A DNA stretch of 64,000 bases from contig CM066311.1 of assembly GCA_033807695.1 (NCBI GenBank), forward strand, positions 744,001 to 808,000. Reading direction: 5' to 3'. Origin of the DNA: Daedaleopsis sinensis. Taxonomy: Eukaryota > Basidiomycota > Agaricomycetes > Polyporales > Polyporaceae. The notes beneath the pieces were generated by a model. That model was not told where the DNA came from, did no database searches, and saw only the letters and a program-made list of their open reading frames with translations. Shown in pieces: positions 1-11,329 of the stretch (its first letter is position 1; each line of letters starts with the position of its first letter). A program made the position numbers and the translations under genes.

Positions 1-509
1 TCTAGCGCTATGGCCGTAGATTTGAAATTGCCAAGAGCATGACATATTATTATCGGTACCCGGGTGGTACATGACTCGGCTGTGAGACGCCCGCTCGCCC
101 ATATATACTTACCATCTGACAGTGACAGTAGCAACCTCTTGTCGCTTGATCTACTCATCGCCCTTCTCGCTCCCAACACACTTCACTTCATCGGTATGTT
201 CCACAACGAGTCTCCGTTAACATGGTGCTCATGATCATGGCATACTAGCTCTTCGCCCACCATGCATCAAGCGAACGCCATGCGGCTCCGCTACACTCGA
301 ATACACTGGTTGTGACATTAGTCCACAACCCCTGTCCTGCAGAACCATGTCGTTCTCCGTACGAAGGACAGCGCGAATCAAGTTCGTTTCCGTCATATAA
401 ACCCTACAAAGAAAATACGGTGCGTGGCATCCTGTGGTATCCCAAGCATTCTTGGCCAACGATGTGGTTCTGAATACGTGTGCAGATTTTATGTTCCGAC
501 AAATTTTCC
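1..509. other. Upstream region of first membrane-protein gene
   Basis: No convincing protein match is seen here. A TATA-like stretch lies near 100-107, followed by a pyrimidine-rich tract around 160-192 and a GTATGT donor-like site near 195, so a 5' untranslated exon with an intron ending near 484 (TGCAG) is possible. Short open frames on either strand have no recognisable features. Confidence 0.4.
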
Positions 510-1137
510 ATGAGACTAGCTGTCCGTACCGATGGATCGGCCGCAGGCCGTACGGGAGGTTCCGGTACTTCCAACGGTAGCGGCCACAAATACCACGTCT
601 CCGTCGCCATCCCCGTCCTGCTCGTCGTCGTGGTCGTCATCGCTATGTGTCTCTTGACTCGGTATCTCGTCGGGCGCATGCAAAGGAGTCGCGGGGTGTG
701 GTCCCCCCCGCCGGACTCAGAAAAGCCGAAGCTGTCCGACGTCGTCCTTGGCGGGGCGGTGTCGCAGCACGCGGAGTGGGAGACGATCTCTGTGAGTACT
801 GCATGCTGCACCTCGTCCACGGCATTGGTTCTGCATTCGCGGGAAGCATTCTCACACTGCATGGCATTCACAGCCCGTGTCCGCCGAACTCCTCTCAGGT
901 ACCGACCGTCAGCGCTGGGAACGCGCACACCGCAGCGTGCCGCCCGCGATATGGCGGTCTTGTGGTCGAGAAAAGATCCATTTGCGCAGGCAGGGCGACC
1001 TTTCGTCCGCGGGTCGCGGTGATGTTGGGATGAAGGTGGTTGTGTTTATAGCAATGCCAGCGCCGGGGCAACAGCAGAAGCCGTCGCGGTCGCGCGAGGT
1101 CTGCCTAGGTACTGTGGATGTGGATGTTTCTAGTTGA
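510..1137 (+). CDS. Single-pass membrane protein, IAMP-motif family, copy 1
   Basis: The model has two exons, 510-791 and 874-1137, joined by an 82-nt phase-0 GTGAGT...CACAG intron, giving about 181 residues. A short Gly/Ser-rich N-terminus precedes one very hydrophobic segment (residues about 30-52, rich in Val and Ile), then an Arg-containing stop-transfer and a cytoplasmic tail, so a type-I-like plasma or endomembrane protein is inferred. The tail carries four motifs shared with two other proteins of this window (19737-20773 and 50161-50989): KPKLSDV after the membrane segment, WETIS directly before the intron, VVVFIAMPAP, and a C-terminal LGTVDVDV. The intron sits at the same place and phase in all three. 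The frame is open upstream to 480, but 510 is the first ATG; an upstream coding exon cannot be excluded. I know no named domain; similar tails occur in agaricomycete proteins of unknown function. Confidence 0.7.
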
Positions 1138-2344
1138 CCTATGTCCGTGACGTCGTATGATTTGAGTGGTATTGCGTTTCTTGCCATGACAATATTAATG
1201 TCCGTGAACTGCGCCGTCCACTTCGAAATCGGAAAACCAGTTCAGAGCTGGCTTGGCAGGTCCCCCCAATCCGCATCTGATTAGATAAGATGAACTGAAG
1301 TGCGATCGGATCTCACCGCTCTTTCGTGCCTTCACGCTTGCTTCCCACCCTTGCACAGTGACCACTATCATTCTGCGACTACACTACGGTCAGTTGACGG
1401 ACAGATTGTATCAAATCGACCCTATCGTAACCTTCTAGCACCGGTCCCATTGCACAATCGCGCGCGAACTCCGACGTCGACATGGCAGCCACTCGGGGTT
1501 CGCAATTGGTTCGCAATGCCTGTTTTCGGGGAAGCAACGTCGGGTCTTCCCAGGGCATCCCAATTCTCGCGATGAACTCGCATGCATTCTCCGAAGATGT
1601 TTCGGTCAAGGTAACGACTGGCCAAAGCCTATCCGCGCCCCGCGAAACCAACAAACTCGCGTGACGCTACCGCATCACCTCTGATTCCTAGAGGCATTAT
1701 CAGAGCAGAACCTCTAGATCTGTTGTCGTCTGTCGCAAGCCACCCTCGATAGAACCCCGTCTCACCGTCAGTACTCTCTTCACCCTCGGTGGCACAGGTA
1801 TTCCAGGGACGCTTGCGCTTCTCATGACGACCTCCAGTTGCCATAGCCTCATGGCTGAGAACCGGGGTCCGGAGCCAATGCCGCCCCCAAGCATCACGAC
1901 GCATTCTGACAGCTCGGGTTGACCAACAGATTCGTCGCAAAAGCATGCGTTCTGCCGCTGCGCTGGATCCCGCGCCCGGGGCGAGGGGGTGTCATATACA
2001 TGGTCGGCGATTCTGCCGCGCCTTCACGCCTCCTGCTCTTTTGCCTTCTTCAAGCTACTGTGCGCCGGTCGTTGTACGACTACACGCTACTCCAGAGGGC
2101 GCTGGAAGCCTTGTGAGTGTCCACAGTGCTACTTTCAGTCGTATGGGACGAAACTCATGTTGGTCGTCTCAGTTGACTTTTGGTCCGACCTTTCTTTTCA
2201 CTTCCGCTGTATCTTTTCCGTCACATGGCGGGGCATCTGGGAGGCTTCAAGCTGAGGCGGACGAGGCAGTATCCTCGCGGTGCGTGTTTAGCACGAGCAG
2301 CTTGAATAGTGGTCACTAATTGATGGTTTGAACACGACATGCAG
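1138..2344. other. Gap holding the unresolved 5' exons of the next gene
   Basis: Between 1138 and about 1900 I see nothing supported. The part from about 1900 to 2344 should hold the signal-peptide exon of the following membrane protein. Candidates are open stretches around 1990-2115 and 2140-2280. The first would join in phase to the exon at 2345 through a GTGAGT donor at 2115 but lacks an ATG in frame, so no exon is asserted. Confidence 0.35.
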
Positions 2345-3715
2345 ACACTACAAGCTCAACTACGAGCATCTTCCCGAGCGCTTCGCTATCACTTATCCCC
2401 TTACACCAGAGTGGGCGCGACTCGTACAAATCGGATTACGACGACGGTGGTGATGATGATGGCGGCGACGACGTCAACAAGAACAACAAGAACAACAAGA
2501 GCAACAGCAATAACAACAACAAAAACGGTAAGGGGAGTGGGCAAGACCCCAGCAGTAGTAAGATGAATGTTGATATGAAGTCTCCTGCAGGACAGCCAGT
2601 GAGTTCTACAACCGGTATCTATACCGAGGTTGCATGAACTGAGAACTCCTGCCATCGTAGCCCACTGGTTCAAATCCTCCGAGTACGAATGGATGTACAG
2701 CACAGGGTCCGGGAGCCGGCCCACCGGCGGGGTGTTCAAACGCCATGCTTGTAAATGATGTTGCAGTTCAGTTCAAATACAGTGGGGACTGGCTGTTGCA
2801 ATCACCGGGCGGAAACGGGATCTTAGGCACTTCCCATCAAGCTCTCAAGGACGGCTCATCTGTCGAAGTTGCGTTCAACGGTACGTCTCGGGATCGCTCC
2901 TTTGGGGGAGGCTCTGAGCATTGCTCTCGTAGGGATGGGTATTGTGATCATGGGAATCACACCCCCAAGTGACTCGCCCATCACTGCATCCTACTCGATC
3001 GATGGTGGAGAATCCAACAGCTCAACGCTGCCGTTTGTGCAAACTTGTACACAAAACCAAATATACTTCGCCAAGCTCGGCCTTCCTCAGGGAGACCATG
3101 TCCTCAACATCAACGCGACGTCCACATCACCGACTGCTCCCTACATCATCAATTATGCATATATCTGTTCGCCCGCGGCATCCCAGCCAACACCATCTCA
3201 GTCGACTAGTTCTGCCTCCAACCCCACTTCCCCTAGCAATGATAAGAGTGGCTCTTCTCAGCCTTCTGGCAGTCAACGTGTCAACGGAATGGTCATCGGC
3301 TTGGTCGTCATGGGGGTCGTCCTTGCGCTTTTCGTCGCCTTCCTGATCTGGTATTTGGTGCGCCGAAGACGGCAGCGCCGTCTGCGGAGGCAGCTCCACA
3401 TCGCTGCAAGCCCGGTGCACAGCTGGCTATGGCGAAACGGTGAGCCGCCTGCTCCTGACTCACTGTTTCGGCGGCCGAGTCGCTGATGTCGCGTGATTGG
3501 CACCAGAAAACTCGGACAGGACGACGGTGTTCACGTCGACGGACTCGATCTTCCGCGACAACCCGACGTCGTTGAGTAGCGAGGTCAAGAGCGTCACGGA
3601 CCGACGCCTCAGCACCCCACCTGCCGCCGCCCTAGCATCACCTCCCGGGTTATCGAGGAAGTTCAGTACTGCACGTACTGAGCCCATACCGCCCCTTCCT
3701 GCTCCCAAGTATTAG
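2345..3715 (+). CDS. Surface membrane protein with Asn/Asp-rich segment and galactose-binding-like ectodomain (5' incomplete)
   Basis: Four coding exons fit in phase: 2345-2598, 2661-2880, 2933-3439 and 3507-3715 (TAA/TAG end at 3715). The first exon encodes a Thr/Ser-rich start, then a low-complexity run of Asp/Gly followed by Asn/Lys/Ser. The next two encode a beta-rich extracellular domain (FKYSGDW ... SYSIDGG ... LGLPQGDHVLNI) of the type repeated in many basidiomycete single-pass proteins and resembling galactose-binding-like folds. A Ser/Thr/Pro linker, one transmembrane helix (VIGLVVMGVVLALFVAFLIW), an Arg-rich stop-transfer and a Pro/Ser-rich cytoplasmic tail follow. In that family two ectodomains are usual; here only one is clear and the first is replaced or displaced by the Asn/Asp segment. 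A wall-sensor or adhesin-like role is only inferred. The N-terminal exon with the signal peptide was not resolved. Confidence 0.7.
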
Positions 3716-4192
3716 GCCAGCCTGTTGCAATCGCTCACTCAAGCCGGACCATGTTTGTATCAGCACCGCAGTTCCGTCGAGCTCGTCGAGTTGAACTCGA
3801 TGCGGCATAGCTCGTCATCACATCTCCGGATGCCCTGCTGTCTCGCTCCCATCATTCAAGTTCTAGGGACTTTTGTAACATCAGTCATCATTCGTTCACA
3901 TATCCCATTTCTCGTCTTCGTGGACATATACATTGTACCGTTTCTAGGACCTATTGTCGCGTCTGTGTCTGGCTTCTTGAAGGCGGCGGAGTCGAATGAC
4001 TTCGTCGACCACAAGGAGCTCGAGGAGTTGTTCCACTCGGCCAGACAACGAGTTACGAATAGAATCTTCTCGTACATTCACGGCCGTTATCGGTATGATC
4101 GCGCAAGTGCGTCATAGTGCGGACCTCCACGGTCGCCGCCAGTGTTCGCCGTCGGCGTGTGGGGTTCCGTGCTGAGGGCACACGTGTATGTG
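3716..4192. other. Intergenic region between membrane protein and aldo/keto reductase
   Basis: An open frame at 3725-4117 on the plus strand holds a hydrophobic stretch but has no start context, no splice-consistent neighbours and no family resemblance. It is treated as 3' untranslated and promoter sequence. Confidence 0.4.
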
Positions 4193-4200
4193 TATAAATA
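4193..4200 (+). promoter_or_regulatory. TATA box of the aldo/keto reductase gene
   Basis: TATAAATA lies 59 nt upstream of the ATG at 4252, the normal distance for a basidiomycete promoter with a short leader. Confidence 0.6.
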
Positions 4201-4251
4201 TCAGGTCGTGGTTTCGCTTTCCTCTTGCAACTCCTTCGTACCTGCGCAAAC

Positions 4252-5387
4252 ATGCCTGCCTCGAAGACCACAAAGCTGAACACCGGGGCTGAGATGCCCA
4301 CTCTCGGGCTCGGTACGTGACACGCTCCGCTCCGTGTGTGGGGTACAATGCATTGACATGAGAGCGACACACCTAGGAACATGGCGGTCGCAACCTGGCG
4401 ACGTCGAGAAGGCCGTCGCACATGCCCTCAAAATAGGCTACCGGCACATCGACACGGCGACTGCATATCGTACGTGTGCTTCCTCTACCGTGGCCTGGAA
4501 TCGCGGTGATGAGGGTTTCTGACTTGCTGCATCTGTCTCAGAAAACGAGAAGGAAGTGGGCCTCGGCATCAAGGAGTCGGGTGTACCGCGAGAGCAGATC
4601 TTCCTGACGACTAAGCTGAACAACATCGACCAGAGGAAGGTCCTGGCGGCGCTCGAGCACTCGCTCAAGTCGCTGGACACGCCGTACCTTGACCTCTGGC
4701 TGATGCACTGGCCGTGCCCGATGAAGGACGGCGGCGCGGACAAGGAGCGCGACTGGCGCGACACTTGGAGGGACATGGAGAAGGTCCTCAAAGAGAACCC
4801 CGATAAGGTCAAGGCGATCGGCGTGTCCAACTTCTCCGTGTCGTACTTGCAAAAGCTCCTCAAGTTCGTTTCGGTCATTCCTGCGGTGAACCAGATCGAG
4901 TCTCATCCGTGAGTACACGAGCATGTGAACATTGTAACTGGAGGTCACTCACGAGGCGTTGTCTAGTTCATGCATGCAGGAAGACATCGTCGAGGAGTGC
5001 AGGAAACACGGCATCGTCGTCACCGCCTACTCGCCTCTGGGGTCCGACAAAGCCCCCCTTATGGAGAACGCTGTCGTGAAGAAGATCGCCGAGAAGTACA
5101 AAGTATCGTCCTCGAACATCCTCATCTCTCTTCATGCCAACAGGCCCGGTGTGAATGGTAAGCGACGCAGTATGACACGTACCTTTGATCAGCTCTGACC
5201 CCCCCTGTCCCTCACAGTGATCCCGAAGTCCGTCACGGCCCACCGCATCGAGGAGAACGCGATTATCATCGACCTGACCGAGGAAGACGTGAAGCAGCTT
5301 GCGGACATCGAGAAGACGAGCCAAAACCGCTTCGCCAAGCCGTACTGGACTGGCTGGGGCAACATCGGGTTCCCTGACTTGGAGTAA
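4252..5387 (+). CDS. NADP-dependent aldo/keto reductase
   Basis: Exons 4252-4312, 4377-4469, 4542-4908, 4967-5157 and 5218-5387 give 293 residues, close to the 290-320 usual for fungal aldo/keto reductases of the GCY1/YPR1 glycerol-dehydrogenase/xylose-reductase type. The N-terminus has [15 protein letters not shown]. The catalytic tetrad is visible: Asp and Tyr in IDTATAYQNE, Lys in TTKLNN, His in LMHWP. IGVSNFS, NQIESHP and VIPKSVT (NADP phosphate-binding loop) are also present. It should reduce aldehydes or ketoses with NADPH in the cytosol. No targeting signal is seen. The HPSCMQEDI segment is one residue from the usual HPYLPQ form, which depends on the chosen acceptor at 4966. The substrate cannot be told from sequence alone. 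Confidence 0.92.
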
Positions 5388-5710
5388 TCTTGGAAGATAC
5401 GTAGAAGTTCTTGTCATGTAGCATAGAATGCGCGAATGCAATCACCAGCCACGAGTATGTCGGAAAGCAAGATGTAGCTTTCCAGCTCGGAAACGGTGGT
5501 GGTGGTGAGAGACAAGCCTTGAAGCTCAGAGCCGCCGGCGACTTCATCGTCTGCCTCGTTCTCCCCATATCGACTCTGACTTCTACACTCTTTCCTCCTG
5601 TTACAACTTCATCGCGAGTGTGTCTAGCCTCTAATTGGGATTGTAATGCAACCTTAGTGCCAAACATCCAACAACCATAGGCGATTTAACGTTTGATTTC
5701 TAACGCAATC

Positions 5711-5736
5711 TCAGGCTCAGGCTCAGGCTCAGGCTC
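5711..5736. repeat. GGCTCA hexamer microsatellite
   Basis: About four tandem copies of GGCTCA lie 60-90 nt upstream of the sorting-nexin start codon. The rest of the stretch from 5388 to 5798 holds the reductase 3' end and the nexin promoter; I see no other gene in it. Confidence 0.8.
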
Positions 5737-5798
5737 GCCGCATCGACTAACAGCTGCTCATTCTCAAGCATACAACGACCTAACGACCTCTAAACGAT

Positions 5799-8541
5799 AT
5801 GGCGGAGGTGCTCAGTACATCACCCAAGACCGGACTACTCCAAGTCCCCCTCGAGTTTGACTCCGGGATCAACACATCCGCCGCCTGGACCGTGTCCTTG
5901 ACCAACCCAGACGGGAGCCCGCGGCTCAGCATCAACGCGAACAATCACGGCGATGCAACCGCAGATGTCGTCGAGGACACCCCCGATCGCGCCGAGAGCG
6001 TGGACGAGGAGGGCTCGTTCGATACTGAGGAGGTCAAGCCCGCCCGCGCCCTCTACACCTTCCAAGGCAAGGCCGAGTTCCGCGAGCTCACCAGCGTCGA
6101 GGCCGGGGACGAGCTGGAGATCGTGCGCGAGGACGTCGGCGAGGGGTGGAGTCTCGCCCGGCTCGCCAGGTCTGCGCGGGACAGAAGCTCGGAACTCGGT
6201 GGTGGGGAGATGGGCCTCATTCCGCGTTCGTACTACATCGTGCGTGATCTCTCACTCTCTCCCTTGCCGCGATGGTGAACATCTCCCCAGTTCACGGCGG
6301 ACTTTGCGTACTCCGAGGGCCTCGAGATCGCCCCCAGCCACACCCGACAACGAAGCCGCCGGGAGGCATCTACGGGCTCGATCACACCGCGAGGGTCCCC
6401 GCCCCCCGAGACGGAAGTGAAGCCCGTCGTCCCTCAGACGACGGGCGACTGGTTCCCCAGCTTCCGGCGCAGCCTGCTCGGCGGGAAGAGCCTGAACAGG
6501 TTCTCGAGCTTCGTGACGAGCGGGGCGGAGGAGTTCGTCCTGCAGGGCACCGCGGAGGACGCGTCCGCTGCACACGCGCCCCGGATACCCAGCGACGCCG
6601 ACGAGGAGGACAGCAAGCGCGAGAGCTTCCTCGGGACCCTCGTGCAGGCAGAGCGACACTTCGTCGAGGCTGGTCCCTCGTGGAGGACGAAGGTGCCCCC
6701 GTTCCGCATCCTCATCCACTCGCCGTCCAAACGCGCGTCCACGCTGTCTGGCGCATATACAGTGTACACCGTCACGACCGCGTTCGCGGCGCTTTCGCAC
6801 TCGCGCACGCCGTCGGACTCGTCGGACCCCGAGGCTGATCCCGATGCAGAGCCGCCCTCGCCGATGCGGATCACCGTCCATAGGCGGTTTTCGCACTTCG
6901 TCGCGCTGCACACGGCGCTCTCGAGGTTATTGCCAGGCATAGCGCTCCCCCCATTGCCCGAGAAGCAGTATGCGGGCCGTTTCAGCGAAGACTTCGTGGA
7001 AGCGCGTAGGGGCGATCTTGAACGGTACATCAACCGGGTCGCTAGACATCCTGTTGCCCGATATGCGGAGGTCTTCACGTTCTTCCTCGGGTGCGAGAGC
7101 GACGTGGTGAGTACCATACCGTCAATTTTAGAGCGAGCTCATATTCACTTGCGCCTGCAGGAGTGGAAGAAGCAGCTCCCTTACTACCTGTCGCTCCCGC
7201 CCAAGGGCCCCTCGTTCTTCGCCAACGTCTACCATCCCGCATTCAACGTCGACGCGGACGAGGCGTCGGAGACCATCGACCGCTTCGTCAACCACACTCG
7301 TGCGGTGGGCAAGGGCGTACAGGGGCTCCGCAACATCTTCGGGAAAGTGCGCGATGCGCGCGTCGGTGCGTTTGCTCTCGCAACCTTTCCGACACGCGCT
7401 GACAGGAACAGAGATGTCCAAGGCCGACAGGCTGCTGTCGTACTCGCTGCTGTCGCTGATCACGGCGAAGCCGCTTGCGCAGGCACCGACGACGGGCATC
7501 AGCGAGGAGGACGAGGAGCCCAATGCGAACGCGGCCACGCACGGGCATGTGAACGAGGACGGCGCGTGGTGCTGGCGCGAGGGCTGCGAGAGTGCGTGTC
7601 CTCGCAGCACTGTGTTCATTTGCGACCGCTTATCGGTTGGGCAGGCTGCCTGAAGTTGACGAAGGCGATGCAGAAGACGTCAGAGACGTTCCAGATCGTG
7701 GCGGACCTGTATGACGACCATGTGAGCCATATGTTCTGCTGCGAGGGGCGGCCGCGCGACTCCGATCTCATCTCCGCGGTTATTTCTTTCTTTGCTAGGC
7801 GCGGAGGACACAGCTCGCAACGCACGAGGCGTTCAAGAACGTTGCCCATCCGTCGACGCTATATGCGGTGCGTGTTATGTTACGCCCTCAGAATATAGGT
7901 GTCCGTCGAGTGACAGCTCTCCGATTTCCTAGCCAGTCGTAGATACCCACAGGTCCACCTTGTCAAGATACCATGAATCGATACGAGAAGGAAAGGTGCG
8001 CACAATGAAAGTTTCGGCCGTGTCTACTGACATCTCACGTTCGGGGTAGGAGGACGAAGAGATGGCCGCACGCTGCGAGACGGTGCTGAACACCACCATG
8101 GCGGAGATGGACACATACCACACGCAGAAGCTGGAAGACTTCCAAGAGCTCGCGAAAGAGCACCTTGATGGCGAGATCGCCCTTTACGAGCAGGTGGGTC
8201 TTCACCTCAATGGGACCGGAGACTCTCTTCCCTCTGCCGCGCGATGCTCAAAACGATCGCTAACACGGCACACTTCTGCCCAGATACTCAGCCGTCTGAA
8301 GGCCGCGCGCCGGTCGTTCGACCAGCCGCAGTACGACGAGCTCGGGCACGAGCCGCGCCAGCCGTCGATCTACGAACGCGAGCTGGAGCATCCGCGCCTG
8401 AACCCGGCCCCGCTGTCGCAGCCGTGTCCGCACGTGTTCGACTCTGCGCCGATGCGTCCGGTCAGCGTCGCGATCCAGGAAGGCGTGGGCATGCTCCTTG
8501 GTGCGCCGGGGCGGGCGAGCGTGTTTGGCAAGTTCTGGTAG
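5799..8541 (+). CDS. SH3-PX-BAR sorting nexin (SNX9/LST-4 type)
   Basis: Nine exons join in phase: 5799-6239, 6291-7106, 7161-7365, 7406-7591, 7645-7721, 7799-7867, 7933-7995, 8050-8193 and 8284-8541, giving about 752 residues. The start of exon 4 may instead be 7412, since two AG acceptors lie 6 nt apart. An acidic N-terminus precedes an SH3 domain (about residues 80-147; ARALYTF, EAGDELEI, GLIPRSYY). Then comes a Ser-rich linker and a PX domain (about 285-418; RRFSHF, PPLPEKQYAGRF, RRGDLERYINRVARHP), and a helical BAR-type C-terminal half (KKQLPYYLSLPP ... QKTSETFQIVADLYDDH ... HTQKLEDFQELAKEHLDGEIALYEQ). By family the protein binds phosphoinositide membranes, bends them and links endocytic vesicle scission to actin. 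Ambiguity is limited to small splice choices. Confidence 0.93.
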
Positions 8542-9643
8542 GCGGTCACTGGCAAGGGAGGGAGCGCATGTCGTCGGTTCTTCTTTCTTTGTCTCATAGA
8601 CTGTTGACGGGCCATGTCATGTATCGTGAGTGTCGAGGATCGAAGATGCCGGGGTGCAGAGATGTCATAGCGAGCGCCGAGATTGCAATGCTAATGTCTG
8701 TCTGGTACGAGTTGACGGCGGGATTGAGGGCAAAGTCTGGCGGCAGGCTTGATTCATCAGGTGAGTCGCTTTACATGGCCTCGGCCTCGACGTTGCCATG
8801 CACTGACTGGCGCGGGCAAGGAGTAGACGCTAACGAATCCAAGGCCTTCCATGATTCTACATAGTCCAGCAATGCATCCGGATCAACACGAACCTTTTTC
8901 CGCAGTCGCTTCGTACGTAGGATGTGGTAACATTCCTCGGTTCCTATGATCGGCTAGTACGAGGACGCCTTTCACAATGCCTGTGTTGCCCGTATGCGCA
9001 GGCGTGATCGCACTCGGGCTGTACAACAACCGCGCCGGTCACGTCGGACTCGGGCGGGCGAATTTGATAGTGACAGGTCCCACACGGCGTGAAATCCGCC
9101 TTCTGCAAGCGGCGTATATCGCGGAATGTCGGTGCCAGCCTGCAGCTGAATTTCAAGGACATCTTGAACTTCTCGCCAGTGCTGCTCTCCTTGCGTAAGT
9201 GGGAGTTGCCGCTGTACCACCCATTATGAACACTGAGTGCTTTGAATTTGCGCAGTGTCATAGTCATACGGACAGCTTATTCTGCAGGATGGTAACCTCC
9301 GCTCCATACCGCACGCAGCTCACGGATGTTATAAAACATGTGCTTTCACCCTTGTACGACGATTCTCGGTCGTCGTCACTCGCGACGTTTCACTTGGCGG
9401 GAATACTCTTTGCCACCAGGAGTTGCGGGTCGGTTCGTCAGTTCATCGTGCCAATGACCGATCCTGATCCGCCGCCTTCCATCTAGACCATCTTGCGAGG
9501 TTCCTATGCTTCGTAGGCTGCGTAGTAACAGAGAAGCACAGCGGGCGTGAAGCGAACTATAAGTTCTCTTTGCGGCGGATGGATATCATCTCGTTCCACT
9601 TCTCTCACTGTCTCCGCCCGCACGGGATCCGGTCCAATCGCGC
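8542..9643. other. Intergenic region, one possible orphan exon
   Basis: No complete gene is seen. At about 9079-9195 a splice-bounded segment (GTGACAG acceptor, GTAAGT donor) encodes an FKDILNFSPVLLSL-like hydrophobic stretch on the plus strand, but no neighbouring exons could be found. It may be a gene relic or chance. Confidence 0.3.
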
Positions 9644-11329
9644 ATGGATTTCGCTCCAAGGTATGTATGTACAGCTCTCTTGACTATCTCCCAGCTCCGT
9701 TGTTAATTTATCTGTCAGCGCACGAGTCGACTTCGACAACAGAATTGTCGCCGCAGTAGCATTCAGTGCGTCAGTGTTGTCTGAGTCGATGGGTCTCACA
9801 TGTCGAACGCGCACCTCAGCGATCTTGTACTACGACTTCCTTCTGACGATCGCAGCCGAAGTAGAGCGATTCTGGAAAGGCCGTCTGTCTTGGGCATCCG
9901 CTGCCCTCCTCGCCCATCGTTATCTGACCGCACTCTCCCACATTCCCGTTGTCTTACAATTCTTCGCAACATTGCCGAACTCAGTCAGTCACCCTCGCCA
10001 TCTACTATCTTCGTTTTTATCACTGTGCCAGAGCTAACGCTTCATGTTTCTCCCTCTTCTACAGAGGTACGTGACCTTGACCTACGTCGTAGTCCTACTC
10101 TGACGCACGACCTTCCAGCTGTCATCAACTGAAAATATACCATGCCTGCCTGCTAGTAATTGTCCAGGGTGGAGTAGCACGTGAGTATCTCCGATCCTGA
10201 ACGTTCACGTATCGTGTCGAACTAACGTGCGTCCTCTACACAGTCCTCTTGATCCTACGCACATATGCTTTGTATAGCTGTGATCGCAGAGTCGTATTCT
10301 TTCTCGCTGCTATACTAGCAACAGCAGCAGGATTGAGTGTGGTGCGTACTACATGAATAGTCGCGAACCCTCTCTCTTCTCCAAGGGTGCTGATCATGGT
10401 TGTACCGAACGACAGTGGGCGATCCTGACTACAGTGCGCAAACATCAGCCTGATCCAACAGTCTCACAGGCCTTGTCCGCCGGGCGGAGCTGCATATTCT
10501 CGCTCCAGTCGCAATCAGAGTGAGTAGCCTATTTGCAAACCTTGACCGTCGTTCTGATGTAGGCGAATCTCTAGGGGTCTCCGTGAGTCGCATGCATCTA
10601 GTAGTAGTATAAGTATAAGACATCGACCGCGACCTCTGACAACGACGCGGACTCCAGGCTACGCCGCCCCATGGGGTGTCATGCTAGTATTTGATGTCGT
10701 GGTCTTCATTCTGACGCTTGCCCGCACGGTGAAGATAGCAATCGCGTGGAATCGTGGGTTTTTCTACCTCATATTGCGCGATGGTATGACCTCCTTCAAT
10801 ACGCCACGCTGGCTTCATGTCGCTGATGTACACGCCGTCCTACAGGGACGATCTACTTCGGGTGGGTGACGAAAGTCGACCACTACGCATTCGCTAAATC
10901 AATGCCATTCAAGAACTGACAACCACGTACAGAGTTCTCATTGTTTGCAACTTGACGAATGTCTTGACGTTTGTGGTGGGTCATCTCGTCTATGTCTCGA
11001 AGATTCCGGCTGAAACTCCCCTGCAGTTCGCTGAAGTAAAGTGTCCCAGTCCCTCAAATTGCAGCCACCTCACACTCACGCTGTCGCTGTGATGGCATCG
11101 CTAGCCGGATTATCAGGGCTACCTAGCAACATTGACCAATGTGTGCGTACCCTGTCTGCACCTCCTCAACTCGGCCGTGCAGTGATAGACTTGGTAATGC
11201 AGGCTTTCGTCGACACTCATAACGCGGATGATGCTCAACATGAGGGATCACGATCGTCGGGAGCTTTCTCGCAGCCAGTTGATGCTGAACGAGGAGCTGG
11301 AGTTTAGATTAGAGCACTGTGTGGATTAG
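9644..11329 (+). CDS. DUF6533 seven-transmembrane protein
   Basis: The N-terminal signature is clear: FDNRIVAAVAF, spliced to LYYDFLLTIAAEVERFW and then LLAHRYLTAL, the DUF6533 pattern. Exons supported by phase are 9644-9660, 9719-9765, 9820-about 9987, 10119-10180, 10244-10341, 10416-10519, 10563-10582, 10658-10783, 10846-10861, 10933-about 10975, 11117-11142 and 11203-11329. Later helices include YHACLLVIVQGG, LLILRTYALY, MLVFDVVVFILTLARTVK and LIVCNLTNVLTF, and the end has LITRMMLNMRD, a hallmark of this family. Several exons are tiny (16, 17, 20 and 26 nt). The link between exon 3 and 10119, and a possible 9-nt exon near 11031-11039, are unresolved. The family is abundant in Agaricomycetes and has no known function; a receptor-like role is often guessed but unproven. 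Confidence 0.8.

Noticed and set aside
2661..2680. GGTTCAAATCC resembling a tRNA B box
   Set aside because: It lies in a coding exon (TGSNPP) and no A box or stems fit at the needed distance.
3725..4117. 130-residue frame with hydrophobic stretch
   Set aside because: No initiation context, no homology that I recognise, and it sits in the 3' flank of a gene.
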